Shown: positions 47,917 to 56,619, counted from the stretch's first letter. The stretch is 64,000 nt of DNA from Fluviicola sp. (GCF_029266855.1 NZ_JAQSWB010000006.1:177661-241660); one strand, 5' to 3'. Notes: generated by a model from the letters alone, not told the origin. A program made the numbers and translations.

Positions 47917-48575
47917 GAATTGCAATTGCGGAAGATCAGTCTATTTTTAGAAACGGATTGACAAAATTGCTCAATGACATCCAGGGATTTGAAGTGGTTT
48001 TAGCAGTTGAAAATGGCCAATTACTGATCGATGCGCTGGAAACCACACCGGTTGACCTGGCACTGATCGATTTTCGAATGCCCGTGAAAAACGGAATTGA
48101 GGCTACAAAGGAGGTTCGTGAGAAATTTCCGGATGTAAAAGTATTGCTGCTTTCCATGTATGACGATGTGGAATTTGTTGAGTTGGCAATTGAAAACGGG
48201 GCTAACGGGTATCTGTCTAAAGATGACGATGCGGAGGAAATTCAATTGGCAATCAAGTCTGCAGTGGAAACAGGGTATTATCTGAATGACCGGACTTCTA
48301 AGATGTTTATTGCGAAAATGGTGCATTCCGGGAAGATCCAGCCTGTTTTCGAAATGAATTCCACCCAGATTTTCAATGACAATGAAATGGTGATCTTGGA
48401 GTTAATCTGTAATGAAATGACAACCCAGGAAATCGCGGATAAATTGTTTAAAAGCAGACGGACCATTGAAAGTGCACGGACAATGATGATGAACAAGATC
48501 GGGGCACGAAATGTAGTTGGTTTGGTAATGTATGCTATTCAGAATGGAATGGTGAACCAGAAAAAAGTTCAATAG
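47892..48575 (+). CDS. NarL/FixJ-family response regulator
   Basis: 227 residues. Receiver domain: 'RIAIAEDQSIFRNGLTKLL', phospho-acceptor D60 in 'LALIDFRMPVKNG', 'VKVLLLSMYDD' (Thr/Ser), 'GANGYLSKDDD' (Lys). C-terminal LuxR-type HTH 'NDNEMVILELICNEMTTQEIADKLFKSRRTIESARTMMMNKIGARNVVGLVMYAIQNGMV'. Partner of the kinase it overlaps. Its last 85 codons have a second, separate copy at 49069-49329. Confidence 0.93.
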   Translation: MGAEGTGIRIAIAEDQSIFRNGLTKLLNDIQGFEVVLAVENGQLLIDALETTPVDLALIDFRMPVKNGIEATKEVREKFPDVKVLLLSMYDDVEFVELAIENGANGYLSKDDDAEEIQLAIKSAVETGYYLNDRTSKMFIAKMVHSGKIQPVFEMNSTQIFNDNEMVILELICNEMTTQEIADKLFKSRRTIESARTMMMNKIGARNVVGLVMYAIQNGMVNQKKVQ

Positions 48576-48639
48576 TTTCCGCCGCAGTGGATTCAATAGT
48601 TCAATATAGATTTACTTAAACACCTTTGAACCTTGTTTG

Positions 48640-48795
48640 AACTTACTTATAAATCCTTGTCACTATCCCGTAATAGAGTTCTTACCGCTAGTGGTTTTAA
48701 ACCACAATTCGGAATTCTCAATTTGTTTGGAATAGCTAATTCCTTCGTGATCTTTTGAATGAACGTACTGTCAACTTTTGGGGGAATAGGTGTTT
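48640..48795 (-). pseudogene. Remnant of the methyltransferase 3' end
   Basis: About 155 bp that align base for base with 49345-49495, the 3' end of the intact methyltransferase: shared 'TTTTAAACCACAATTCGGAA', 'CTGTCAACTTTTGG' against 'CTGTCGACCTTTGG', and 'TAGGTGTTT'. Frame is not maintained. The match stops abruptly near 48795, where sequence matching the AraC gene begins. Confidence 0.75.
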
Positions 48796-49060
48796 TCCCC
48801 TTTTCAAAAAATACTGTCAGATAGAAATCATGTTGTGAGGATGGGTAATGTCTGAATGATATTTTTTAAATGTTGCGGAAAGCGATTCACGTAAAAGCCT
48901 TTAATAAGCCATTTTCATCAAATTCATCAATTGGAAACCGTGGAAAATTCATGATTAAAAATATAAAAATGTCTGAATAATATAGTTATTTGGGACAAAG
49001 AAGAATGAGCTATGTCGATTGAAGCAATCAACTTTGTAAAAAAAAGAGATAGCAAATTAT
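48796..49060 (-). pseudogene. Remnant of the AraC gene 5' end and the DUF983 leader
   Basis: Aligns with 53150-53415 over its full length: 'TTTTCAAAAAATACTG', 'TAGAAATCATGTTGTGAGGA', 'TGTCTGAATGATATTTTTTAA', 'GGAAAATTCATGATTAAAAA' (the former AraC ATG at 48950-48952), then 'CAACTTTGTAAAAAAAAGAG', which matches the DUF983 promoter and start. The bases after 49060 switch to response-regulator sequence. Confidence 0.75.
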
Positions 49061-49068
49061 AACGCATT

Positions 49069-49329
49069 GCTAAAATGGTTCATCGAGGAAAGATTCAACC
49101 GGTTTTTGAAACGAATTCCACGAGTATGTTTAGTGAAAACGAACTGGTGATTCTGGAATTGATCTGCAACGAAATGACCACGCAGGAAATTGCCGACAAA
49201 TTGTTTAAAAGCCCACGTACCATTGAAAGTGCACGGACAATGATGATGAACAAGATCGGGGCACGAAATGTTGTAGGTTTGGTAATGTATGCTATTCAGA
49301 ATGGAATGGTCAATCAAAAAACAAAGTAG
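49069..49329 (+). pseudogene. Truncated copy of the response regulator HTH domain
   Basis: The frame from 49075 encodes 84 residues, MVHRGKIQPVFETNSTSMFSENELVILELICNEMTTQEIADKLFKS.., matching residues about 142-225 of the intact regulator (47892-48575) at nearly every position. The receiver domain is missing and no promoter precedes it. The frame is still open and the HTH intact, so a small DNA-binding protein from the internal ATG is possible, but I read it as a duplication remnant. Confidence 0.7.
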
Positions 49330-49336
49330 CTTAAAT

Positions 49337-50188
49337 TTATTTATAGATCCTTGTTAGGATCCCGTAGTACAGTTCTTTTCCGCTGCTTGTTTTAAACCAC
49401 AATTCGGAATTCTCCACCTGTTTGTTTGGAATTTCCAGTTCCGAAGTGATTTTCCGAATAAAATTACTGTCGACCTTTGGTGAGTAGGTGTTTAAGATCA
49501 GAACTCCTTGCTTATTCAATAACTGAACAGCTTCTGAGATTAAAGTTCCCAATAACTCTTCCAGTTTCCATTTTTCGCCTTTTGCTCCAAGGCCCCAGGC
49601 TGGTGGATCGAGTTGAAGAATATCGTATTTGTTTCCTCTTTTAACCTCTCGCCGGATAAACTTTAAAGCGTCCTCATGAACCCATTTAATTCCATCTAAA
49701 CCGGATTCCAGTTGGTTTTGTCTTCCCCAGTCGAGCATTGGTTTTACGCTGTCACAATGGATAACCTCAGCTCCTGTTTTCCTGCCGAATAATGAAGCAG
49801 CTCCGGTATAAGCGAAGGCATTCAGGAAACGTTTTGAAGCATTCAGATTCGCAGAAAGAAATTCCCAATTGATTTGTTGCTCGGGAAATAATCCGAGGTG
49901 TTTGTTGTTTGTGATTCTTAAATTGAATACCAGTCCGGCAGATGAGAAAAGCCATTCTTCCGGTGCTTGTGGCTTTAATTTTTTCCAGGCACCCTGAAGT
50001 GAACCTTCTGACTTTGGAATGAATTCCCAGTCGGCGGAGTCATGCCACTCCTTTTTGGATAGGACAGCTCCGAAATATGCCTGGTGTTCCGGGCGAATCG
50101 TTGTTACAGTTCCCCAGCGTTCCAATTTTCTTCCGCCACCTGCATCAATGAGCTCGTAGTTTTCCGGAAAATCGGCAAATAATTTCAT
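49337..50188 (-). CDS. RlmI-like class I SAM-dependent methyltransferase
   Basis: 283 residues. 'ELIDAGGGRKLERWGTVTTIRPEHQAYFGAVLSKKEW' resembles the PUA-like/N-terminal part, 'RFLNAFAYTGAASLFGRKTGAEVIHCDSVKPMLDWGRQN' is SAM motif I, 'KWVHEDALKFIRREVKRGNKYDILQLDPPAWGLGAKGEKWKLEELLG' contains the D-P-P-x-[WF] active-site loop. This is the family of 23S rRNA (cytosine/guanine) methyltransferases; the exact target is not assigned. 8 bp downstream of the TPR-like gene, same strand. The 3' end has a degenerate duplicate at 48640-48795. Confidence 0.8.
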   Translation of the reverse strand: MKLFADFPENYELIDAGGGRKLERWGTVTTIRPEHQAYFGAVLSKKEWHDSADWEFIPKSEGSLQGAWKKLKPQAPEEWLFSSAGLVFNLRITNNKHLGLFPEQQINWEFLSANLNASKRFLNAFAYTGAASLFGRKTGAEVIHCDSVKPMLDWGRQNQLESGLDGIKWVHEDALKFIRREVKRGNKYDILQLDPPAWGLGAKGEKWKLEELLGTLISEAVQLLNKQGVLILNTYSPKVDSNFIRKITSELEIPNKQVENSELWFKTSSGKELYYGILTRIYK

Positions 50189-50196
50189 CCGTTGAA

Positions 50197-50778
50197 TTAA
50201 CGCATTTTAGGCATCTTCTTGCGTCCACCCATCATTTGTGCCATGCGCATCTGATTCTTGGAAGGAGCATTCTGCATTTGGCCCTGCATCATTTTGATCT
50301 GGTCTTTCAGCATACCGCTGTCATCCATTTTCTTTGCTTCCGCCAAAAGTGTTACGGCTTCTTGTCTTCTGCCGGTTTGAACACAGATACCAGCTAGGTG
50401 CATTCGCGCCATTGCTTTGTCATGACCTCTTTTCAATCCAAGTTGAATTGCCTGGCGTAACATTCCTTCTACCTTCGCATGAGGAAGCGCCTGCGCATTC
50501 AAAAGAGCCTGCATATAAATGACGTACGCTCTCTGACGTTTTGGCAAGAATTGCGGAGATGTAATCCGGTTAATTGCCCGCTGAGCTTTATCCTGGTTTC
50601 CACTGCGCATGTGATTCAGTGTGAAAGCCAGGTTTTCATTGTAAATGAAAGAAAGAATTACCAGGGCCAGTGGGATAATAAGGGAAATTCCCCAACCCCA
50701 GTATCCGGTGTAAAAAGAATAAACTGTTAAGAATAACATACCTGCAGCGATTAAACTGCGAATAGCAAATCCGATCAT
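50197..50778 (-). CDS. Membrane protein with TPR-like tail
   Basis: 193 residues. Two adjacent helices (about 5-22 and 26-45), then 'LAFTLNHMRSGNQDKAQRAINRITSPQFLPKRQRAYVIYMQALLNAQALPHAKVEGMLRQAIQLGLKRGHDKAMARMHLAGICVQTGRRQEAVTLLAEAKKMD', a pair of tetratricopeptide-like helical hairpins, and a basic Met/Gln-rich end 'QMAQMMGGRKKMPKMR'. No specific family. Starts 8 bp after the RidA stop, in the RidA-TPR-methyltransferase unit. Confidence 0.6.
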   Translation of the reverse strand: MIGFAIRSLIAAGMLFLTVYSFYTGYWGWGISLIIPLALVILSFIYNENLAFTLNHMRSGNQDKAQRAINRITSPQFLPKRQRAYVIYMQALLNAQALPHAKVEGMLRQAIQLGLKRGHDKAMARMHLAGICVQTGRRQEAVTLLAEAKKMDDSGMLKDQIKMMQGQMQNAPSKNQMRMAQMMGGRKKMPKMR

Positions 50779-50786
50779 AATTTTAT

Positions 50787-51221
50787 TTAGTCAATTGTTG
50801 CGATACACTTTAATTCAATGGCGATAGGAGTTGGAAGCGAATTGATCTCAACCGTTGTTCTGCAAGGCAGGTTGTCTTTGAAGTATTCTGCATAAACACG
50901 ATTGTAAACGTGGAAATCACGTTTCATATTTACCAAGAATACGGTAACATCTACAAGTTGGTCCCAGCTTGATCCGGATTCCTCCAAAATAACGCGCACA
51001 TTGTCGAATACACTTCGGCACTGCGCTTCAAAATCAAACTCAATAAAATTCCCGTTTTTATCCAACTTTAGTCCCGGAACTGCCGAATCAATATCGTCAG
51101 AGCCTGCTACTCTTGGTCCAACTCCCGATAAAAAGAGAAGATTGCCAACTTTGCGTGCATGAGGATACATTCCAACCGGTTTCGGAGCCTTGTTTGTAGA
51201 AATACGTGAAACTTCTGCCAT
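50787..51221 (-). CDS. RidA family protein (Rid/YER057c/UK114)
   Basis: 144 residues from ATG 51221. 'PVGMYPHARKVGNLLFLSGVGPRV', 'FDFEAQCRSVFDNVRVILEESGSSWDQLVDVTVFLVNMKRDFHVYNRVYAEYFKDNLPCRTTVEINSLPTPIAIELKCIAT' fits the Rid fold: the R-x-x-V-E/x-x-x-L-P motif is RTTVEINSLP. Rid proteins hydrolyse reactive imines and related enamine intermediates; the Arg residue of RidA proper is conserved (R in CRTTVEI). Start upstream of this ATG would run across the divergent gpsA promoter. Confidence 0.88.
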   Translation of the reverse strand: MAEVSRISTNKAPKPVGMYPHARKVGNLLFLSGVGPRVAGSDDIDSAVPGLKLDKNGNFIEFDFEAQCRSVFDNVRVILEESGSSWDQLVDVTVFLVNMKRDFHVYNRVYAEYFKDNLPCRTTVEINSLPTPIAIELKCIATID

Positions 51222-51295
51222 AAATTTTTTTAGCAAAGATAGTGCTTTCTGTTAGATTGCATAACGAATTATTTTCAGGATCCGAAAGAGGAGCT

Positions 51296-51329
51296 TTGAA
51301 TGCAACGAAGAGAATTATATGTACATTTG
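51296..51329 (+). promoter_or_regulatory. Promoter of gpsA
   Basis: TTG (51296-51298), 23-bp spacer, TACATTTG (51322-51329), 8 bp above the ATG at 51338. Fits the Bacteroidota -33/-7 consensus; the short leader also rules out the longer reading frame that begins at 51242. Confidence 0.65.
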
Positions 51330-51337
51330 CCAAGTCT

Positions 51338-52339
51338 ATGAATAAGCGAATGAAAACCGTTGGTGTCATTGGAGGAGGTAGCTGGGCTACTGCTTTGGTG
51401 AAGATATTGTGTAATAATTTTGCACAGGTAAATTGGTTTGTTCGCAGGGAAGATCAGGTAGCTCACATTCTGAGATACAAACACAATCCGACTTATTTAC
51501 AGTCGGTTGAGTTTGACCTGAATAAGATCCATGTTTCCAATGATCTGGAAGCAATTATCAGTAGATGTGATGTCTTAATTGTTGCAACACCATCAGCTTT
51601 TTTAGTTGATCTGTTTAAGGACACAACTCCGGAACTATTCAAAGGGAAAATTGTTTTCTCTGCTGTAAAGGGAATTGTTCCGGAATACAATGCTATTCCT
51701 GCCCGTTTTTTTCATAAGACCTTCGGAACTCCTTACAAGGATATCGGAATCATCTGCGGACCGTGTCATGCGGAAGAAGTGGCATTGGAGCGTCTGTCTT
51801 ATCTTACGGTTGCCTGTCAATACGAAGCAATTGCAGCGGAAATGGCCCGTATGCTGGCATGCCGTTATATTAAAACGACTACTTCAGACGATTTATTCGG
51901 GACGGAACTTTCGGCGGTTTTAAAGAATGTGTATGCACTCGCATCCGGGATCTGCTCTGGGTTAGGCTATGGAGATAATTTTCAGTCGGTTTTGATTGCA
52001 AATGCTATCCAGGAGATTGAAAACTTTATCGATGAAGTAAGTCCGATCCACCGGGATGTGAAATCATCTGCTTATTTGGGCGATTTATTGGTGACTGCCT
52101 ATTCTAAATTTTCGCGGAACAGAACTTTCGGTTTTATGATCGGGAAGGGGTATTCGGTGAAAACGGCCCAGCTTGAAATGGAGATGATCGCCGAAGGATA
52201 TTACGCAACGAAATGTGTCAAGGAGATCAACAAGAAATTCCAGGTTGAAATGCCGATTTTGGAAGCGGTTTACAATATCTTGTACGAGAAAATATCTCCG
52301 GTGATTGAGATGAAAATTCTTTGTGATAAGTTGACTTAA
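51338..52339 (+). CDS. gpsA: NAD(P)H-dependent glycerol-3-phosphate dehydrogenase
   Basis: 333 residues. 'TVGVIGGGSWATALVKIL' (dinucleotide motif), 'VLIVATPSAFLVDLF', 'VFSAVKGIVPEYNAIPARFFHK', 'GPCHAEEVALERLSYLTVA', 'DLFGTELSAVLKNVYALASGICSGLGYGDNFQSVLIANAIQE' (catalytic Lys in the LKNVYA stretch), 'AYLGDLLVTAYSKFSRNRTFG' and 'AEGYYATKCVKEIN'. Reduces dihydroxyacetone phosphate to glycerol-3-phosphate for phospholipid synthesis. ATG chosen because the promoter lies directly before it; a second ATG is four codons on. Confidence 0.95.
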   Translation: MNKRMKTVGVIGGGSWATALVKILCNNFAQVNWFVRREDQVAHILRYKHNPTYLQSVEFDLNKIHVSNDLEAIISRCDVLIVATPSAFLVDLFKDTTPELFKGKIVFSAVKGIVPEYNAIPARFFHKTFGTPYKDIGIICGPCHAEEVALERLSYLTVACQYEAIAAEMARMLACRYIKTTTSDDLFGTELSAVLKNVYALASGICSGLGYGDNFQSVLIANAIQEIENFIDEVSPIHRDVKSSAYLGDLLVTAYSKFSRNRTFGFMIGKGYSVKTAQLEMEMIAEGYYATKCVKEINKKFQVEMPILEAVYNILYEKISPVIEMKILCDKLT

Positions 52340-52439
52340 TCCATCGCATTTTTACATTGAAACCCAATAAGAATAGAGGCTGTTTGCGATATCGCGAACT
52401 TGCAACCGGAATAAGGAATAATCCCTTGTTGAACTTATA

Positions 52440-53312
52440 TTAAAAGTTTCTCTTCCTAAACTGTTTCGGCGTTTCCCCGGCATGTTTCTTAAAGAACAAA
52501 TGGAAATAAGGATAATTCTCAAATCCCAGCTCATCTGCAATTTCCTGGATACTTTTCGAGTCACTGACTAATTTTCGCTTTACTTCCAGGATCAGGCGTT
52601 CGGCAATAAGCTGAGTGGTGCTTTTCCCTGTGCATGATAAACAGATCCGGTGTAGGTGCTTTGTGCTCATTGCCATTTCTGATGCATAGAACGAGGCATT
52701 TTTTTGCAGCGTATAATTTTCATCCAGCAATTTTGCGAAGCGGTGAAAATGATCCTGGTATAAGGTGTTTTTTTGAGTAAAAGTTGTGGTTTGTTCGGCG
52801 TAAATCCTGGAGAGGTCCGCGTAAACAAGCTGACTTAGGCTGGCGATCTTCAAAAATGAATGTCTTGTATTTTGTTTATACTCGATCATCATTTCCTGAA
52901 AACGCTGTTGCAGCATGCGGGCGGCTTCTTCCGGAATATCCAGTTTCGGATTGGAATCCCTTGATTGGAAAAAGGGCCATTGGTACAATTCGAAATGGGT
53001 GACATATAACTTGTAAAAATCTTCCGAATGAAAGAAGATCCATCCTTCTGCTTCTTCGTCAAATTCCCAGTGATGAATTTGTTCCGGTTGAAGAAAGAAC
53101 ACGCTGTTAGGATGAATGGGGTAAGAGTTAAAATCGACGGCATGGGTTCCCTTTCCTTTCTCAAAAAATACGATTAGGTAGAAATCGTGTTTGTGAGGAT
53201 GATTAATGTCCGAATGATATTTTTTTAAATGTTCCGAAAAACGATTGATGTAAAAGGCCTGTAATAGGCCTTTTTCGTCAAATTTCTCAATTGGAAGCCG
53301 CGGAAAATTCAT
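52440..53312 (-). CDS. AraC-family transcriptional regulator
   Basis: 290 residues from ATG 53312 (MNFPRLPIEKFDEKG). N-terminal cupin-type domain with 'HPHKHDFYLIVFFEKGKGTHAVDFNSYPIHPNSVFFLQPEQIHHWEFDEEAEGWIFFHS' and C-terminal HTH_18 'NYTLQKNASFYASEMAMSTKHLHRICLSCTGKSTTQLIAERLILEVKRKLVSDSKSIQEIADELGFENYPYFHLFFKKHAGETPKQFRKR'. Senses an unknown ligand; divergent from the DUF983 gene. Its 5' end is duplicated in degenerate form at 48796-48952. Confidence 0.92.
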   Translation of the reverse strand: MNFPRLPIEKFDEKGLLQAFYINRFSEHLKKYHSDINHPHKHDFYLIVFFEKGKGTHAVDFNSYPIHPNSVFFLQPEQIHHWEFDEEAEGWIFFHSEDFYKLYVTHFELYQWPFFQSRDSNPKLDIPEEAARMLQQRFQEMMIEYKQNTRHSFLKIASLSQLVYADLSRIYAEQTTTFTQKNTLYQDHFHRFAKLLDENYTLQKNASFYASEMAMSTKHLHRICLSCTGKSTTQLIAERLILEVKRKLVSDSKSIQEIADELGFENYPYFHLFFKKHAGETPKQFRKRNF

Positions 53313-53369
53313 GGTTAAAAATACAAAAATGTCTGAATAGTATAATTTTTTGTGATAAAGAATACTGGA

Positions 53370-53396
53370 TTGAACGGCCATGAACGTGTAACTTTG
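53370..53396 (+). promoter_or_regulatory. Promoter of the DUF983 gene
   Basis: TTG (53370-53372), 16-bp spacer, TAACTTTG (53389-53396), 12 bp above the ATG at 53409. Slightly short spacer. In the duplicated remnant near 49033 the -7 box has decayed to CAACTTTG. Confidence 0.5.
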
Positions 53397-53408
53397 TAAA
53401 AAAAAGAA

Positions 53409-53750
53409 ATGTCAAATTTTAAATGGGTACTCAGCGGAACTTGTCCGATATGTGGAAAAGGGAAGGTTTTTGAAACGAAGGGATCTTTGTTGCGTCTGAA
53501 AGCTCCTGTAATGCATGAACGCTGTTCAGAATGTAACTACAAGTTTGATAAAGAGCCCGGCTACTTTTTTGGAGCTATGTACATCAGCTACGGAATGGCT
53601 ATTGCAGAATTAATTGCCGTGTTTTTGTTACTCAACTGGTTTATCCCTTTGGGATGGCTTTTTGCAATTATGTTTACCGTACTTATGCTAAGTATGTTTT
53701 TCAACTATAGAGTATCCCGTATCCTGTGGATCCACATTTTTCATGAATAG
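53409..53750 (+). CDS. DUF983 family membrane protein
   Basis: 113 residues: a zinc-ribbon-like N-terminus 'GTCPICGKGKVFETKG..HERCSECNYKFDKEPGYFFGAMYISYGMAIAELIAVFLLL' with C-P-x-C and C-x-x-C pairs, then three close membrane helices. DUF983 members are small inner-membrane proteins of unknown function. Monocistronic, divergent from AraC. Confidence 0.85.
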   Translation: MSNFKWVLSGTCPICGKGKVFETKGSLLRLKAPVMHERCSECNYKFDKEPGYFFGAMYISYGMAIAELIAVFLLLNWFIPLGWLFAIMFTVLMLSMFFNYRVSRILWIHIFHE

Positions 53751-53862
53751 CCGAGCAGCCATTTGTTAAATTTTAATTTACTAAATCCATTTTCCTTTTA
53801 ATTGATTTTCAGGTGTATAAAGAATTCGATATATTTCGTTCTCAACTACACATGGAAACATT

Positions 53863-56619
53863 ATGAAAAAATCGCTACTATTCACAGCTTGTTTAATTGG
53901 CTTCAATTCGTTTTCTCAAACAAGCACGGACTTTGAGAATTACTGCCAGCAAGCTTATACTGCTTATCCGGCTATTCCCAAAGGAATTATTGAAGCAGTT
54001 TCATTTACTCAAACAAGAATGTCTTACCTGGATGATTCTGAATTGGAATCGTGTTCCGGACTGCCGAAGACTCATGGTTTCTTAGGCATGGTAGCAAAGG
54101 GGAAAGGTTATTTTAAGGAGAACATGAGATTGGTTTCCAAGCTTTCCGGGATTTCCTTATCTCAAATCAGGGAAGACCCCGCAAGTGAGATTGATGCTTT
54201 TGCGAAAGTGGTTGACGGGTATATGAAGGAACTGAAAGGGAATTCGCTGCAGAATTCCTTGAAGGAAATCTTTAGCAGGCTTTCTTATTTATCTGATTCC
54301 GGAAAGGTAAATGCTTTTGCCCGCGATGCCGAATTATACGAATTGTTTCGTTTTTTGAATAAAGATGAGAATTCGGATTTGTATCATTTTCCGGATTATA
54401 ATTTTGATTTGGCAAGTTTGTTTAGTGCAGATAATCTGGCAGTTTTAAGTGCTCAAAGGGTGATTTTTTCAGAACAGGGAATTCAGTCCAATTCCGGGGT
54501 GAACTATATTCCGAAAAAAGCGGGAGGCTCTCAAAAATCAACTGAATATGCTCCTGCTGTCTGGAATCCGGCACCGTCATGTAATTTCAGTTCCCGGAGC
54601 GGAACAGCAATTTCTGCAATCACGATTCATACAATCCAGGGAACATATGCCGGAGCAATTTCATGGGCTCAAAACTGTTCTTCGAGTGTTTCATATCACT
54701 ACGTGGTAAGGTCATCAGATGGCCAGGTAACCCAAATGGTGCTTGAAGCGAATAAAGCCTGGCACGTTGGCTCTGAAAACCCTTATACGATCGGTTATGA
54801 ACACGAAGGCTACGTTAGCCAGTCACAATGGTACACAACGGCCTTGTATAATGCATCTGCCGGAATTACACGTGATATTTGCCAAAGCGGATACGGAATT
54901 AACCCGCTCAGAACATTTTCGGGGGCTGCAAGCACCGGAACAAATGTTTTGGGTGGATGTATCAAAATCAAAGGACATCAGCATTATCCGAATCAAACAC
55001 ATACGGATCCGGGGATTTATTGGAATTGGGGATTGTATTACCAGCTGGTGAATAACAGTCCCACGCAAAATGTATTGAACGCATCAAACGGAACATTTAC
55101 TGATTCCGGTGGCAGTACTTCAAATTACAGCAATGACCAGCGTTACCTTACACTTATTCAGCCTGCAAATGCCAGTTCCATAACCCTGAATTTTTCCAGC
55201 TTTTCACTGGAAGCAAATTGGGATTACCTCTATATCTATGATGGAGCTACAACGAGCGCTCCTTTGATCGGGACATACACCGGGACAAGTTCTCCGGGGA
55301 CAATAACTTCGTCCAGCGGATCTTTGTTGGTTGAATTCCGGAGTGATTGTGCTACAACCGCTGCGGGTTGGGTAGCAAACTGGTCGAGTGTTATTACAAA
55401 TCCGGCTTTGGGAGATGCAATTCCGCCAATGACTGCTGTAAGTGTTCCGGGAAGTTGGGTAAGCCAGAGCTTTACTGCGACATATACCGATACGGATAAT
55501 GCCGGAGGTAGCGGAATTGAAAAATCTTATTACCAGGTAACAGATTATAACGGAGGCGATTGGCGTGCTAATCCGGCAAAAGGATTTTTCAATGATAATT
55601 TCGATCAATCCGCTATTCATTCCAGCTGGACTTCTCAGTCAGGTATCTGGGCTTTGGGTTCCGGAAACCTGGTACAAAGCGATGAGTCGAATGGAAATTC
55701 AAATATCTGGGCTGGCGTAACGGGTAATTTAAGTAACCGTTACTTGTACCACTGGTCCGGGGCAATGTCCGGAACCGGTACGAACCGTAGGGCAGGACTG
55801 CATTATTTCTGCAGCGATCCGACTTTGACAAACAGGGGGAATTCTTACTTTGTATTCTTTCGCCTGGACAATGATAAGATCCAGATTTACGAGGTGACTA
55901 ATGATGTGTATAGTCTGGTTGACGAAGTTGTCTATGATTTCAATGCGGATCAATGGTACGATTACAAAATTGCTTATGACAGGATTACCGGTAAGCATCA
56001 GGTATATGTAAATAATGTACTGACCCGTACCTGGACAGATCCGACTCCCCTGGCGACAGGAGATTATATTTCTTTCCGGACCGGAAACTGTGTTTACAAA
56101 GTAAATGATCTAAGGGTTTACCGTTCCAGGAATTCAAGTACTTCAATTGCTGTTGGTACGAATGGCGATATGCGCTATGAGAGCCCCAATTCTTTGACTT
56201 CGGCTGGTCGTATCCGATCTATTGTCCAGGATGTGGCGGGAAATTTGTCTGCGATTTCAGCTCAGGATGTAAAAATTGACTGGACCAATCCTACAGCTAT
56301 CCAGGCAGGTAATGATGGAGAAGCTGTTGATGCTTCAATTAGGACAAGTAATTCTGTGACGGAAGCAGAGTGGGCGACTTCTTCTGATATTGTCAAATTG
56401 AAGGCATACCCGAATCCGGTAAGCGATGTTTTAGTTGTAGAAACAAACCGGGCAGGAGGAATGATGATTATAACGGACTACATGGGAAGGATTGTACTGG
56501 AAAAGAAACTGGACGCCGAATCGACTCAATTGAAAACAGACCATTTATCGGGCGGGATCTATCAATTATTGTATAGTTTGGACGGAAAAACATCCCGCCA
56601 ATCAATCATGAAACACTAG
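53863..56619 (+). CDS. Large secreted N-acetylmuramoyl-L-alanine amidase with CUB domain and T9SS sorting domain
   Basis: 918 residues. Signal peptide MKKSLLFTACLIGFNSFSQ; a lysozyme-like N-terminal segment (20-150) 'AIPKGIIEAVSFTQTRMSYLD'; amidase_2 at about 240-395: 'SAITIHTIQGTYAGAISWAQN', 'SYHYVVRSSDGQVTQMVLEANKAWHVGS', 'IGYEHEG', 'HTDPGIYWNW' (zinc-ligand His in IHT and HTDPG); a CUB domain at about 405-510 ('NDQRYLTLIQP', 'WDYLYIYDGATTSAPLIGTYTG', 'VEFRSDCATTAAGWVANWS'); a concanavalin-like domain near 590-760; and a type A T9SS signal 'LKAYPNPVSDVLVVET..GGIYQLLYSLDGKTSRQSIMKH'. Cleaves peptidoglycan crosslinks, probably outside the cell. Confidence 0.88.
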   Translation: MKKSLLFTACLIGFNSFSQTSTDFENYCQQAYTAYPAIPKGIIEAVSFTQTRMSYLDDSELESCSGLPKTHGFLGMVAKGKGYFKENMRLVSKLSGISLSQIREDPASEIDAFAKVVDGYMKELKGNSLQNSLKEIFSRLSYLSDSGKVNAFARDAELYELFRFLNKDENSDLYHFPDYNFDLASLFSADNLAVLSAQRVIFSEQGIQSNSGVNYIPKKAGGSQKSTEYAPAVWNPAPSCNFSSRSGTAISAITIHTIQGTYAGAISWAQNCSSSVSYHYVVRSSDGQVTQMVLEANKAWHVGSENPYTIGYEHEGYVSQSQWYTTALYNASAGITRDICQSGYGINPLRTFSGAASTGTNVLGGCIKIKGHQHYPNQTHTDPGIYWNWGLYYQLVNNSPTQNVLNASNGTFTDSGGSTSNYSNDQRYLTLIQPANASSITLNFSSFSLEANWDYLYIYDGATTSAPLIGTYTGTSSPGTITSSSGSLLVEFRSDCATTAAGWVANWSSVITNPALGDAIPPMTAVSVPGSWVSQSFTATYTDTDNAGGSGIEKSYYQVTDYNGGDWRANPAKGFFNDNFDQSAIHSSWTSQSGIWALGSGNLVQSDESNGNSNIWAGVTGNLSNRYLYHWSGAMSGTGTNRRAGLHYFCSDPTLTNRGNSYFVFFRLDNDKIQIYEVTNDVYSLVDEVVYDFNADQWYDYKIAYDRITGKHQVYVNNVLTRTWTDPTPLATGDYISFRTGNCVYKVNDLRVYRSRNSSTSIAVGTNGDMRYESPNSLTSAGRIRSIVQDVAGNLSAISAQDVKIDWTNPTAIQAGNDGEAVDASIRTSNSVTEAEWATSSDIVKLKAYPNPVSDVLVVETNRAGGMMIITDYMGRIVLEKKLDAESTQLKTDHLSGGIYQLLYSLDGKTSRQSIMKH

